Positions 29,831 through 37,614 of a stretch of DNA of 37,780 bases are shown in pieces. The number at the start of each line of letters is the position of its first letter. Within the stretch, counting starts at the first letter, position 1. The position numbers and the translations under genes were made by a program. The notes beneath the pieces were generated by a model. It ran no database searches, was not told where the DNA came from, and saw only the letters and a program-made list of their open reading frames with translations. Location of the stretch: IMG/VR virus record IMGVR_UViG_3300037042_002121, positions 1 through 37,780 of that record; one strand, 5' to 3'. Source of the DNA: a virus.

Positions 29831-29902
29831 TCAGGCGAGCAGCCCGTACAAGCCGCCGTTGCAGCCGAAGAGCACGAACGCCTTGACGACGATGGCGGTC
29901 AC
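29831..29902 (-). CDS. tiny hydrophobic ORF 2 (23 residues)
   Basis: GTG start in GTGA overlap with the preceding tiny ORF and a GGGGGG tract just upstream. The peptide MTAIVVKAFVLFGCNGGLYG plus LLA is hydrophobic enough to span or sit in a membrane. It shares the V-V-K-x-F/x-V-L pattern with the ORF before it. Expression is not shown; the support is start/stop coupling and hydrophobicity. Confidence 0.4.
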   Translation of the reverse strand: MTAIVVKAFVLFGCNGGLYGLLA

Positions 29903-29961
29903 AGCGACCCCCCGCAAATGTGGATTGCGAGCACTGAGAACTTGACGACGAGAGCGAACAT
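29899..29961 (-). CDS. tiny hydrophobic ORF 1 (20 residues)
   Basis: The ATG has a strong GGAGGGG Shine-Dalgarno three bases upstream and codes for MFALVVKFSVLAIHICGGSL before a stop overlapping the next tiny ORF. The good ribosome site in a 325-base region otherwise free of large genes is the main argument. Function is unknown. Confidence 0.45.
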   Translation of the reverse strand: MFALVVKFSVLAIHICGGSL

Positions 29962-29983
29962 AACCCCTCCGTTTCGTGCGCGG

Positions 29984-30124
29984 TCAGCCCTGCCGATGCG
30001 CCGCCGTGAACCACTCACCGCGCCCGCACCGGCAGGTTGACTCGCCGAGCCATAGGCCCGAGGGACTATGGCAACCGCGCACCGATGAAGTACCCCACAG
30101 ACGCGCGGCGTGTCTAGCGGTCAC
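29984..30124 (-). CDS. possible 46-residue Cys/His-rich protein between terminase and portal
   Basis: A GTG inside the end of the terminase gene opens a frame with RGCHSPSGLWLGESTCRCG (C-H, then C-x-C), followed by RGEWFTAAHRQG, like a small zinc ribbon. The Shine-Dalgarno is weak. The part of the 325-base spacer between this ORF and the portal holds only the two tiny hydrophobic ORFs and the candidate portal promoter. Confidence 0.35.
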   Translation of the reverse strand: MTARHAARLWGTSSVRGCHSPSGLWLGESTCRCGRGEWFTAAHRQG

Positions 30125-31517
30125 CGCCCCACGGCGCATCAAACTCGCGCGCCCGTGGCGGTCGCTGCGCTGCAGGTCTGCCGGGGTCGGGCAATGTCCA
30201 AAGCACCTCGCGCACTGCGTATCGCAACGCGTCGGCGTGGTGGTCGTGGTGCCCGTCTTTCGCCGGTCGCCCGGGCTGCCGCGCGTCCCACCTGTAACCC
30301 GTCATCGCTCGCGCCAACGTGCGACGAGCTGCAGGCGCGCGCAGCCCTGCGTCGAACATCGTGCGCTCAATCGTCAGTGCGCCGCGCTCCAATGCGAGGT
30401 TTACGCGCGTGCAACCTGCGACGATGTCGCGCCGCTCAGGGTCGCGCTCGATACGCGGCACCATGCCGAGACCGTGCGGCGCATGGCGCGCGATGACGTC
30501 GAGGTCTGCGATGCCCGTTTGCGCAGAGCGTGCCGCGCCTGCAGGGTCGCAGACAACCACGTCAAGCGGCGTGCGCTTGTCGCCCTCTTGCCAATGCCGA
30601 CGCGCAACGACGTCGACCGACAGGCGCGCGAGCAGGTCGGGCAGCGTCTCGTCATCAGGCGCCCACTCGCGCACGACAACCCACGCGCCGCGCGACCGCT
30701 CGACGAGTAGCAGGCATGCCGGATGCCGCAGACCGAAGTCGAGTGAGAGCATGGTGCGTTGCGTCGCATAGTCGGGCGCGAAGTCGACCACGCTGCGTTC
30801 AGGCATGAACGCATGAAAGACCGAGCCAACGGGCGGCAGTGGTCGATTGTTCACGAGCGCCTCAAAGTCGCGCTCACTCAGCGTCTCGCGCATGCGGTCA
30901 AGCCAACCCGCGCCGAGGTGCTGCGCGTTGTCTGCGCTTGTCGGCAGGTAGAGCGCGCCGCCGATGTCGCGTGTGCGTTCAATCCACCACGCAGGCTCAA
31001 TGGGGATGCCGCACGTAACGACAAGCGGGCGATGCACCACACCGCGCACGTCGACGACAGGCACACGCGCACGCGACCGAGCAACGTCGAGCACGTCAGG
31101 TCGTAGCACTTGGCATTCGTCAATCAGCACGGCATGTGCGTTGACGCCCTCGATTGGCGAGCTGCCCGGGCCACTGCTCTGCGGCGTGTCGAGATGCGCG
31201 AGCAACAGCCGCGAACCGTTCGGCCACGTGAACGACTGCTCGCCTGCGCTATACGCAGCCGCAGACCCGTCGAGCAGTGAGTGCAGATGCGGCAAGTGAA
31301 CGTCGCGCAAACGTCTAAAAGTATCCATGCCGAGCACGACAACCGCGCCCGGGCGACTGTCGCAAATGAGCGCAGCGAGAGCGCAGAGCGCAAGGCTCTT
31401 GCCGCTGCCGAGACCGCCGCGCACTGCGCAGACATCGCCGCGCCAGAAGCCGCCGAGACCGCCGCGCAGAAATCGACCCTGCCACGGCAGCGGCGCGAAG
31501 TCGTGAACGCGCGGCAT
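30114..31517 (-). CDS. terL: terminase large subunit
   Basis: The start is the ATG overlapping the small subunit stop (TGATG), giving 467 residues. ATPase motifs are Walker A GGLGSGKS (34-41) and Walker B AVLIDE (129-134). RNase H-like nuclease residues are in MLSLDFG (Asp260), VVVCDPAG and the late DHHADALRYAV. It pumps DNA into the prohead through the portal and cuts concatemers. The protein is complete. Whether packaging is headful or site-specific cannot be told from this alone. Confidence 0.92.
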   Translation of the reverse strand: MPRVHDFAPLPWQGRFLRGGLGGFWRGDVCAVRGGLGSGKSLALCALAALICDSRPGAVVVLGMDTFRRLRDVHLPHLHSLLDGSAAAYSAGEQSFTWPNGSRLLLAHLDTPQSSGPGSSPIEGVNAHAVLIDECQVLRPDVLDVARSRARVPVVDVRGVVHRPLVVTCGIPIEPAWWIERTRDIGGALYLPTSADNAQHLGAGWLDRMRETLSERDFEALVNNRPLPPVGSVFHAFMPERSVVDFAPDYATQRTMLSLDFGLRHPACLLLVERSRGAWVVVREWAPDDETLPDLLARLSVDVVARRHWQEGDKRTPLDVVVCDPAGAARSAQTGIADLDVIARHAPHGLGMVPRIERDPERRDIVAGCTRVNLALERGALTIERTMFDAGLRAPAARRTLARAMTGYRWDARQPGRPAKDGHHDHHADALRYAVREVLWTLPDPGRPAAQRPPRAREFDAPWGGDR

Positions 31518-31951
31518 CAGGCGTGCCCGGTCGGGCCTCTGCCGTCGTCGCCGTATTCGCTCGCCGGGAACTGCGCGATGCGCTCTAGCAGCGGCGCAAT
31601 GTTCGCGCCTTGCTGAACGTTCGTCGTGACCTGTACGTCGGCATCCTTGCGGCCCCACGTCTCAGGGCGTCGGCGCTCAAGCCACCAGCGCGCGGCACTC
31701 TCGCTGCCCTCTTTCGCAGCCTTTGCGACTACCGCAGCGTAGCGGACCTCGGCAGCATCACGCGCGCGCGTTGTCGCCTCCAGAAACTCAGCATAGAGCC
31801 GCTCGCCCTTGCGCCCGCGCGCCATCCATTCGTGGACGCAGGTGGCGGATAGACCAGCGTGAGCTGCAGCCGCTTCGATGCTGACGCCAAGCGCCAGTGC
31901 CTCGCAGACTTTGGCCTGTCGGTCTGCGTCGAGCTTAGTCGGGCGCGCCAT
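31517..31951 (-). CDS. terS: terminase small subunit
   Basis: The 144-residue protein has an N-terminal helix-turn-helix (ADRQAKVCEALALGVSIEAAAAHAGLSATCVHEWMARG, about 9-46), a charged helical middle for oligomerisation, and a C-terminal tail with WWLERRRPETWGRKD. This is the usual TerS build: it binds packaging DNA and regulates TerL. GGGAG precedes the ATG and it overlaps the large subunit. Confidence 0.85.
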   Translation of the reverse strand: MARPTKLDADRQAKVCEALALGVSIEAAAAHAGLSATCVHEWMARGRKGERLYAEFLEATTRARDAAEVRYAAVVAKAAKEGSESAARWWLERRRPETWGRKDADVQVTTNVQQGANIAPLLERIAQFPASEYGDDGRGPTGHA

Positions 31952-31954
31952 CGT

Positions 31955-33103
31955 TCATCTCCCGTATGTCGACGACTGCAGCAAACGCCGCGCGTCCTGT
32001 TCGGGCATTGCGCCGCCGATGTACTCAAAGACCGCGCATGGACGCCCTTGATACCCGGCCTGCACGATGGCAGTTTTTGCTCCGAGTACCTTGGCCGTGC
32101 TGCCGCTGCGACTCGCAAACGTGCCCGCTTTCTTGCACATGGACCATCGTGGCGTTCGGTCAAACGAACGGATCAACGCGGCGTGCGCGGGGTACATGCG
32201 CAATCGCATACCGATTGCCTTATACGCCGCGCCAAGAATGTCGCACAGACACAGCGCCAGCCCCAGACCTTGAAAATCTGGCAGCGTAACTAGGCGAGAA
32301 ATGCCGACGATGTCGTCAACGATGGAGTGCGGTCTATACAGACAACCAACAAACGTGACAGGGCGGCCGTCGACGTATGCGGCGAAGCACTGCGCGCCAT
32401 TGTGCAGGTCTGCGGTCAAATAGTGATATGGAGCGAACACAGACCAGATGGACCGAGGCGCTCTGCGGATTTCGACGTCGATTGTTGGTCGTCGTTGAAC
32501 CGACCTCCAGCGCAACGCCTGCAATGCAGGCTCGATTACCCAATCCGGCTGCAACCACTCTTCGATGTCGTAGTGGCACGAGGCCACCACCATCTTGCGG
32601 TTCGTCTTGCGGACGAACTTCTGCACGGCATGCGCGCCGATTTTTGCCACCTGCCTGTCAACGACGCTGGTGAACTCGTCGATGATGATGGGCGCATCGG
32701 TCTTGGCCGCCTCGATAAGCGCGCGCGCAAGCGTCACCCGAAACTGCTCGCCATTCGACAGCACATGAAATGGCCGCAACCACGCCGGGATGGTGTTGAA
32801 CCCCACGCTTGAGAACGCTGCCGTTATGTCCGAAACGCTCGCGTCGATGTTGCTGACGACCGACTTGCTCGCGTCCCATTCGTGCTCGATTGCCTGCCCG
32901 AAGTAACGACGCAGCACAGACGACTTGCCGCAGCCCGACGGCCCGATGATGGCGCCAATCGACCATTCGCGGCCCTCAATCGGCGCGTCGAAGTCGAACG
33001 CGACACGATGCTGACCAATATAAGGAACGTCGAACGACCCGGCCACCATGCGGTCGCGCACGGTCGGTTCCATTTGCAGTTCGTTGGCGAAGTCGATGCG
33101 CAT
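31955..33103 (-). CDS. ABC-type ATPase fused to a GNAT acyltransferase
   Basis: The ATG overlapping the ParB-like stop (TAATG) gives 382 residues. Residues 30-205 are a full ABC nucleotide-binding domain: Walker A GPSGCGKS (54-61), signature LSNGEQ (115-120), Walker B PIIIDE (138-143), D-loop SVVDR, H-loop His177. Residues about 218-325 look like a GNAT fold with the acyl-CoA loop QGLGLA (278-283), then MRLRMYPAHAALIRSF. No transmembrane partner is present, so it is not a transporter. The GNAT part may relate to Mom, the phage Mu DNA modification acyltransferase. A DNA-modification role driven by ATP is inference. Confidence 0.75.
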   Translation of the reverse strand: MRIDFANELQMEPTVRDRMVAGSFDVPYIGQHRVAFDFDAPIEGREWSIGAIIGPSGCGKSSVLRRYFGQAIEHEWDASKSVVSNIDASVSDITAAFSSVGFNTIPAWLRPFHVLSNGEQFRVTLARALIEAAKTDAPIIIDEFTSVVDRQVAKIGAHAVQKFVRKTNRKMVVASCHYDIEEWLQPDWVIEPALQALRWRSVQRRPTIDVEIRRAPRSIWSVFAPYHYLTADLHNGAQCFAAYVDGRPVTFVGCLYRPHSIVDDIVGISRLVTLPDFQGLGLALCLCDILGAAYKAIGMRLRMYPAHAALIRSFDRTPRWSMCKKAGTFASRSGSTAKVLGAKTAIVQAGYQGRPCAVFEYIGGAMPEQDARRLLQSSTYGR

Positions 33104-33663
33104 TACAACACCAGAGGGCTGCACTGCCAGCCCATAGAAATCGCCTGCTCCATGCGGTCCTCCAACTCGGTTTCCGACGCGCACTCGACCAGAAGTTTGA
33201 ACGTCGTACCAGCGACCTGCGAGTCGCCGCTTTTCTCTTCTGGAATCTCGACGTCGAGCAGGTCGCCGAGTTGTAGCTCATCAAACGCCGTGGGCAGGTC
33301 GCGTTGCACGTCTGCGAGAACCGCAGCCAGCATGCCCTCGTCCCATTCGCCGCCGATGCCCGGGTGATTCAGCGCAAGATTCGCCGCTTTTTCCTCGGCG
33401 AGCGGGATGCTGACGACGCGGACCTCCGCATCGACGACACCGAGGGCCGCGAGCGCCTTGACGCGCTGGTGCCCCCCGACGAGTCGACCCGTCTGCTCGT
33501 TGTAGACGATGCCGCCAAGCTCCCCAAATCGTGCAAGGCTTGCGCGCAAACCTGACATCGCCTTGTCGCTGATGCGTCGTGGGTTGTAGTCAGCGGGCAG
33601 AAGGTCGGTCAGCATCATGCGCCGCGTTTCGACCTGCGGCACTGTCGCTTTTTTCTTGGTCAT
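33103..33663 (-). CDS. ParB/Srx-fold nuclease-like protein
   Basis: The 186-residue protein has the ParB N-terminal (ParB/sulfiredoxin) signature: LLPADYNPRRISDKAMSGL (20-38), then GRLVGGHQRVKALAALG (about 59-75) with the GxHQR motif, then a C-terminal alpha/beta tail FKLLVECASETELEDRMEQA. In phages such proteins accompany DNA methylases and other modification or packaging genes and can bind CTP or cut DNA. It is coupled at both sides, and the ATPase-acyltransferase follows it. Confidence 0.8.
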   Translation of the reverse strand: MTKKKATVPQVETRRMMLTDLLPADYNPRRISDKAMSGLRASLARFGELGGIVYNEQTGRLVGGHQRVKALAALGVVDAEVRVVSIPLAEEKAANLALNHPGIGGEWDEGMLAAVLADVQRDLPTAFDELQLGDLLDVEIPEEKSGDSQVAGTTFKLLVECASETELEDRMEQAISMGWQCSPLVL

Positions 33664-34070
33664 CCCGTAGCGGTAGCACTCAACAGCGCGTCACGACAAG
33701 CCCCCGCAAGCTGTCGCAATGTGTGCTCTCTGTGGTCTGCGCCCCAATCGTGCACGACCGCCGCGCCGTAGCACGTGCCGCTAATCTGCCAACGCCCGAG
33801 CATGACCGCAGCAACGCCTCGACGACGCGCCGCCATGAGCACGTGGTCGTGCAGCAATCGCTCGGGCCCGTCGTCCTCGGGCTCAAGCCCTGCGCCCGTG
33901 TCCTCTGCGACGACGACAAGCGCGGGCGGTGGCTGTTCGTCGAGCAGTCGCACCGCGTCGAGCACGTGCGCGCAGATTGCGACCTCAGTCGGCGGCGGTA
34001 GCAGACGGCGCACTGCCTGCAGCATCAGCTCGCGGACCGCATGGTTCTCGCCGTAGAGCACAACTCTCAT
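33660..34070 (-). CDS. receiver-like protein of unknown function
   Basis: The 136-residue product begins MRVVLYGENHAVRELMLQAVRRLL. With DAVRLLDEQPPPALVVVAED and HVLMAARRRGVAAVMLGRW it has the strand-helix order of a CheY-like receiver, but the acidic pair and phosphoacceptor Asp are not clearly kept. It is coupled to the ParB-like gene by ATGA, so it may belong with that module. Function unknown. Confidence 0.5.
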   Translation of the reverse strand: MRVVLYGENHAVRELMLQAVRRLLPPPTEVAICAHVLDAVRLLDEQPPPALVVVAEDTGAGLEPEDDGPERLLHDHVLMAARRRGVAAVMLGRWQISGTCYGAAVVHDWGADHREHTLRQLAGACRDALLSATATG

Positions 34071-34366
34071 GCGTCGTCGTCCTTGCTGCTCGACGGCGGC
34101 GGCGTGCCGCCGAGCTGTGCGATTAGAAGGCGGTGCTGCAGGTCTCGCCGCAGACCGTGCAGTCGTTCGTTCAGCGTCTTGCTCGACACCTTGCCGTCGT
34201 CAAGTGAGCGCACGTCACGCGTGAGCCTGTCGACGTCTGCGCTGATGCGCGTGACCTGCTCTCGTAGTGCAGCCATTGACGACGCGCTGCGCCATATCAG
34301 GGTCGCGATTGCAACGACGCCGCTCGTGATGCCGAGCACCATGCCGACGATTGCTGCGGGCTCCAT
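34067..34366 (-). CDS. membrane-anchored coiled-coil protein, i-spanin candidate
   Basis: The 99-residue protein has one N-terminal transmembrane helix (IVGMVLGITSGVVAIATLIW), a heptad region (MAALREQVTRISADVDRLTRDVRSL) and a charged tail. This is the build of an inner-membrane spanin or of small lysis-module proteins. The ATG in a TGATG overlap is chosen over a GTG one codon earlier. The role is inferred from build and neighbours. Confidence 0.6.
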   Translation of the reverse strand: MEPAAIVGMVLGITSGVVAIATLIWRSASSMAALREQVTRISADVDRLTRDVRSLDDGKVSSKTLNERLHGLRRDLQHRLLIAQLGGTPPPSSSKDDDA

Positions 34367-34719
34367 CACGGCACAGAGGCAGGCGCAGACGCGGGCATCT
34401 TATTCGCGCCACGTCGAGCCGCGTCGCTGCGTCGTCGTCGCTCAGCCGCTGCGACTTCATCGTCCTGCGCCTCTAGCCACGCCTGCGCCGCAGCCGCAAT
34501 CGACACGCCAAGCACGACAGAGCCCGCGCGCCACGTGAGGTCGACACACTCGCCGCGCGTCGTCGTCGGGCACTGACTCGCAGTTGTCGCGGCACCCGTC
34601 GACAGCGCGATTAGGCCGATGGCGAACGCGCGTTCCATCGGGCTCACGCGCGGGTCATCGTCGTCGCGCACGTCACGCGCGCAGCCGACGAGCAGCGCAA
34701 GTGCAAGCGCGTAGCGCAT
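34366..34719 (-). CDS. lipoprotein with a second hydrophobic helix
   Basis: The 117-residue product begins MRYALALALLVGCARD, a lipoprotein signal with lipobox LLVGC (Cys13). It has a hydrophobic stretch at about 30-45 (AFAIGLIALSTGAATTA) and another around 65-80, and a basic tail. The lipid anchor suggests the outer membrane or envelope. It lies between holin-like and coiled-coil genes, so it may be an o-spanin or lysis accessory; the extra hydrophobic segments are unusual for o-spanins. Confidence 0.55.
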   Translation of the reverse strand: MRYALALALLVGCARDVRDDDDPRVSPMERAFAIGLIALSTGAATTASQCPTTTRGECVDLTWRAGSVVLGVSIAAAAQAWLEAQDDEVAAAERRRRSDAARRGANKMPASAPASVP

Positions 34720-34928
34720 CACGCCGCAGGCGGTGCGGGCGGTGGCCGATGGTCGTCAGGCTTGTCGGCCATCGACCGCCCAGCGAGGACGCCGATGATG
34801 CCTGCAATCTGCGCGACCGCGCCGTCAGTCGAGCCCTCGCCATTGAGCGCGAGAACGGTGATGGCGACGATGCCCACCACGCCCGCGATGAGCGTGCGGT
34901 ATCCACGCAGCGATGTCGACCGCGTCAC
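34719..34928 (-). CDS. small two-helix membrane protein, holin candidate
   Basis: A GTG start in GTGA overlap gives 69 residues with two hydrophobic helices (TLIAGVVGIVAITVLAL and VAQIAGIIGVLAG), a short polar loop and a C-terminal Pro/His/Asp tail. This fits class II holins and similar small phage membrane proteins. It sits in the cluster of envelope genes. Function is inferred. Confidence 0.6.
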   Translation of the reverse strand: MTRSTSLRGYRTLIAGVVGIVAITVLALNGEGSTDGAVAQIAGIIGVLAGRSMADKPDDHRPPPAPPAA

Positions 34929-35227
34929 GGCTGCGACTCGGCTGCGCTAGGCTGCGACGGCGGCGCAGCGTCGGGCGCAACATCAGCCGCACGCTCGCAA
35001 CCCACAGTGACGCGCGCGCCTGCGACGAGCACCGTGGCAGAGATACCCACGAGCGGCAGACCGTGCGCAGTGGGCAGCTCGACGACGAGAGACCCGACAG
35101 GCGTGACGCACGACCACGGGCGCAGCGCGCTCGACGCAGGCGCAGATGCGGGTGACGGGACGGGCGGCAGATGCGCGCCCGAGCAAGCGCCGCAGAACAG
35201 CGCAGCCAGAGAGAGTCGAGTGTTCAT
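34925..35227 (-). CDS. small lipoprotein, o-spanin candidate
   Basis: The ATG follows GAGGGGAAAC, a strong ribosome site in the end of the fibre gene, giving 100 residues beginning MNTRLSLAALFCGACSGAHL. This is a lipoprotein-type signal (lipidated Cys near 12 or 15) followed by a Pro/Ser/Ala-rich sequence and Cys near 40 and 79. Proline-rich small lipoproteins next to holin and coiled-coil membrane genes are typical o-spanins. A longer Arg-rich reading in this frame is a shadow of the Gly-rich fibre tip and is rejected. Confidence 0.6.
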   Translation of the reverse strand: MNTRLSLAALFCGACSGAHLPPVPSPASAPASSALRPWSCVTPVGSLVVELPTAHGLPLVGISATVLVAGARVTVGCERAADVAPDAAPPSQPSAAESQP

Positions 35228-35235
35228 GTTTCCCC

Positions 35236-37614
35236 TCAGTAAGAGATGACGACGACGATGCCGTCTGCGCCCGCGCCGCCTGCGCCACTGGTACCACCGC
35301 CGCCACCGCCGCCGCCGCCCGCGCCGTAAAGCCCGCCGTCGCCGCCGTTGCCGCCGTTGGTCCCGCTCATAGTCGCGCCGCCGCCGCCGCCTGCGGAACC
35401 GGGCCCGTAGATGCCCGAGCTTGTACCGTTGCCGCCCGCCGTGCCGTTGACCGCAACCCCGCTCACGCCTGCCGTGCCGCCCGTTGCCGTCGCGACATTC
35501 CACGATGCCGCGCCGCCTGTGCCGCCGTTGTAAGGCGAGTTCTGCGCGCTCCCGCCGCCGCCGCCGCCCGGACACGCAATCGACGGCCCCGGAGATCCGC
35601 CGACCTGAGCGCCGCCGAACCCGCCGCCGCCGTCCTGTGATGCCGCCTGCCCGAATGCGCCAGCGCCGCCCGCATTAGCTGCGCCGAGGTTGCTCGCTCC
35701 AGTGCCCGCGCCGCCGCCCGAGGCTCGCACCAGCGCGCCGAACGAACTCAGCCCGCCCGGAGAGCCGGGGAGGCCCGACAGGTTGGCGCCCGCCCACGGA
35801 CCGACAGGCGCGCCACCCGCGCCGCCCGTGCCAACTGTCACAGTCGCTGACGCAAGCGCCGAGACTGAGACGACGCAGTCGACGTAAGCGCCGCCGCCGC
35901 CGCCCGCGCCGCCGCACTTGCGCGAGGCCGTGGTGGTACCACCAGCCGAGCCCGAACCGCCGCCGCCGCCCGCGCCGATGGCGATGATGCGCGCAGTCGT
36001 CGCGCCGCTAGGCTTGGTCCACGTGCCCGAGGACGCGAAGACTTGCACATCGACAGCGCCGCCGCCGCCACCACCACCGCTCACCGTCGTCCACGTAGGT
36101 GCGCCGCCGCCCGAACTGGTCAGCACCTGACCCGCCGCGCCGCTGGTCGCCGTCGAGAGAATCTCGCGGCCTGCCGTTGTGATGTCCGTGGCCGCAGCGG
36201 TGTCGACCCCCGTGAAGTACGCCACCTTGTCGGCCGCAGTCGTGACACCAGCCAGCGCGGTGAGCGTAGCGTCAGCCGCTTGAAACGCCGTGCTCGCCTG
36301 CGTCGCCGCAGTGCCGAGGCCGAGCGTGCCGCGAGCAGTCGCAGCGTCGGCATCGTCGAGCAGCGTGCGCGCGAACGCCGTCAGCGTGGCGAGCGCAGCC
36401 GTGCTCGCGCCCGTGTAGTAAGGCACGCGGTCTGCGGCAGGCGTGAGCCCATTGACGCTCGTCAACGGTGCACCGAGCAGCGCAGAGCCGCCCGCGTAGA
36501 ACGTCGTCGACGTGCCGACCTGCCAGCGACCATTGAGCGTCGCCGCTGTAGTCGGCGGCGCGATTCCGCCTGCGCTGTCGCTGATGCTGCAGCGTGTCAG
36601 CGGCGCGGTCGCGTTGTTCGTGATGCTGCCGAGAAACAGGCAGCGATCAAAGAGCACGAGGCCCGTAAAGCCTGCAGGAATGACGACGTTGCCCACCTCG
36701 CAGCCGACCACGTAGACGACACCGCTGATGGCGCCGAGGGTTAGACCGCCGAGTAGCTGGCACTGCTCGAAGCGGTGCACACCCGCGCCTGTCGTGCTCA
36801 CAGTCGTCAGACCCTCGATCTGTAGGCTGACGATGCGCGCGCGCACGACGTTGTTGCCGATGGTTAGACCGCGACTCGCAGACAGGCTCGCAATCGTGCC
36901 GCCGAAGTCGCCACCCTGCGGCCCGATAATGGCGATGTTGTTGCGCCCTGCAGGTATCGTCACCGTCGCGCCCGAGTAGGAGCCCGGTCCGACGATGACC
37001 TGACACGCAGGACCGACAGGCGTGGCGTCGATGGCGGTCTGGATGTCGCGCGTTGGCGACGCGGCGACGAGCCCGCCGTGCGCGAACTCCGAGAACGTCT
37101 GCGCGGGCAGCTCTTCGTATCGGTCGGTCAGACCCGTGACGAGCGTCGACCCTGCCGGGCCCGTTGCGCCCGCTGGCCCCTGCGCGCCCTGCGGCCCCTG
37201 CGCGCCGGGCTCGCCTTGCGGCCCCTGCTGCCCGACAATCTGCCCGGCATCAACCCACGTGAGCGCCTCGCTGTAAACCCACAGGTGCCCGCCGTCCTCA
37301 GTCACGACCCACGCGTCGCCGACCTCTTGCCCGCTCGACGGCAGGTCTGCGATGAGAGCTTTCGTGCCCTTGAGATCGAAGCTGTTGCCTGCCGGACCCT
37401 CGGCCCCTTGCGGCCCTGCCGGACCCTCGATGCCCTGCGGCCCTGCCGGACCGACCTCGCCTTGCGGCCCCGGATTTCCTTGCGGCCCGGGGTCGCCCTG
37501 CGCGCCGGGGTCGCCCTGCGGCCCCGGGTCGCCTTGCGGTCCCGCCGGTCCTGCCTCGCCTGCCGGTCCTTGCGGCCCGGGCATGCCGGGAAACTGCGTC
37601 GTGGTGCCCGCCAT
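35236..37614 (-). CDS. collagen-like tail fibre, version B, with polyglycine tip
   Basis: The complete 792-residue protein begins like version A ([20 protein letters not shown]). Parts in order: collagen-like repeats (about 8-75); a non-collagen domain ([16 protein letters not shown]... [11 protein letters not shown]) that replaces the RYATTS domain of version A; a short second collagen stretch; a beta-helix-like region; repeated TLGLGTAA and VTTAADKV segments (about 420-500); and a C-terminal glycine-rich domain from [21 protein letters not shown] to the end, with many GGGGG runs. Glycine-rich tips of this kind are known from fibre adhesins such as the gp38 type, where they pack as polyglycine helices. 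Receptor binding is inferred. Confidence 0.85.
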   Translation of the reverse strand: MAGTTTQFPGMPGPQGPAGEAGPAGPQGDPGPQGDPGAQGDPGPQGNPGPQGEVGPAGPQGIEGPAGPQGAEGPAGNSFDLKGTKALIADLPSSGQEVGDAWVVTEDGGHLWVYSEALTWVDAGQIVGQQGPQGEPGAQGPQGAQGPAGATGPAGSTLVTGLTDRYEELPAQTFSEFAHGGLVAASPTRDIQTAIDATPVGPACQVIVGPGSYSGATVTIPAGRNNIAIIGPQGGDFGGTIASLSASRGLTIGNNVVRARIVSLQIEGLTTVSTTGAGVHRFEQCQLLGGLTLGAISGVVYVVGCEVGNVVIPAGFTGLVLFDRCLFLGSITNNATAPLTRCSISDSAGGIAPPTTAATLNGRWQVGTSTTFYAGGSALLGAPLTSVNGLTPAADRVPYYTGASTAALATLTAFARTLLDDADAATARGTLGLGTAATQASTAFQAADATLTALAGVTTAADKVAYFTGVDTAAATDITTAGREILSTATSGAAGQVLTSSGGGAPTWTTVSGGGGGGGAVDVQVFASSGTWTKPSGATTARIIAIGAGGGGGSGSAGGTTTASRKCGGAGGGGGAYVDCVVSVSALASATVTVGTGGAGGAPVGPWAGANLSGLPGSPGGLSSFGALVRASGGGAGTGASNLGAANAGGAGAFGQAASQDGGGGFGGAQVGGSPGPSIACPGGGGGGSAQNSPYNGGTGGAASWNVATATGGTAGVSGVAVNGTAGGNGTSSGIYGPGSAGGGGGATMSGTNGGNGGDGGLYGAGGGGGGGGGTSGAGGAGADGIVVVISY
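36611..36737. repeat. exact direct repeat, right copy
   Basis: Identical over 127 bases to the first 127 bases of the window. To the right of it the two fibre versions remain co-linear for about 400 bases more, but with many substitutions. Confidence 0.9.

Noticed and set aside
31955-33103. ABC transporter ATPase
   Set aside because: No permease or membrane segment is encoded nearby and the ATPase domain is fused to a GNAT-like domain, so a transport role is unlikely.
34925-35575. 216-residue Arg-rich protein
   Set aside because: Its first half is an out-of-frame reading of the Gly-rich fibre tip. The real gene starts at the ATG at 35227 with a strong ribosome site and a lipoprotein signal.
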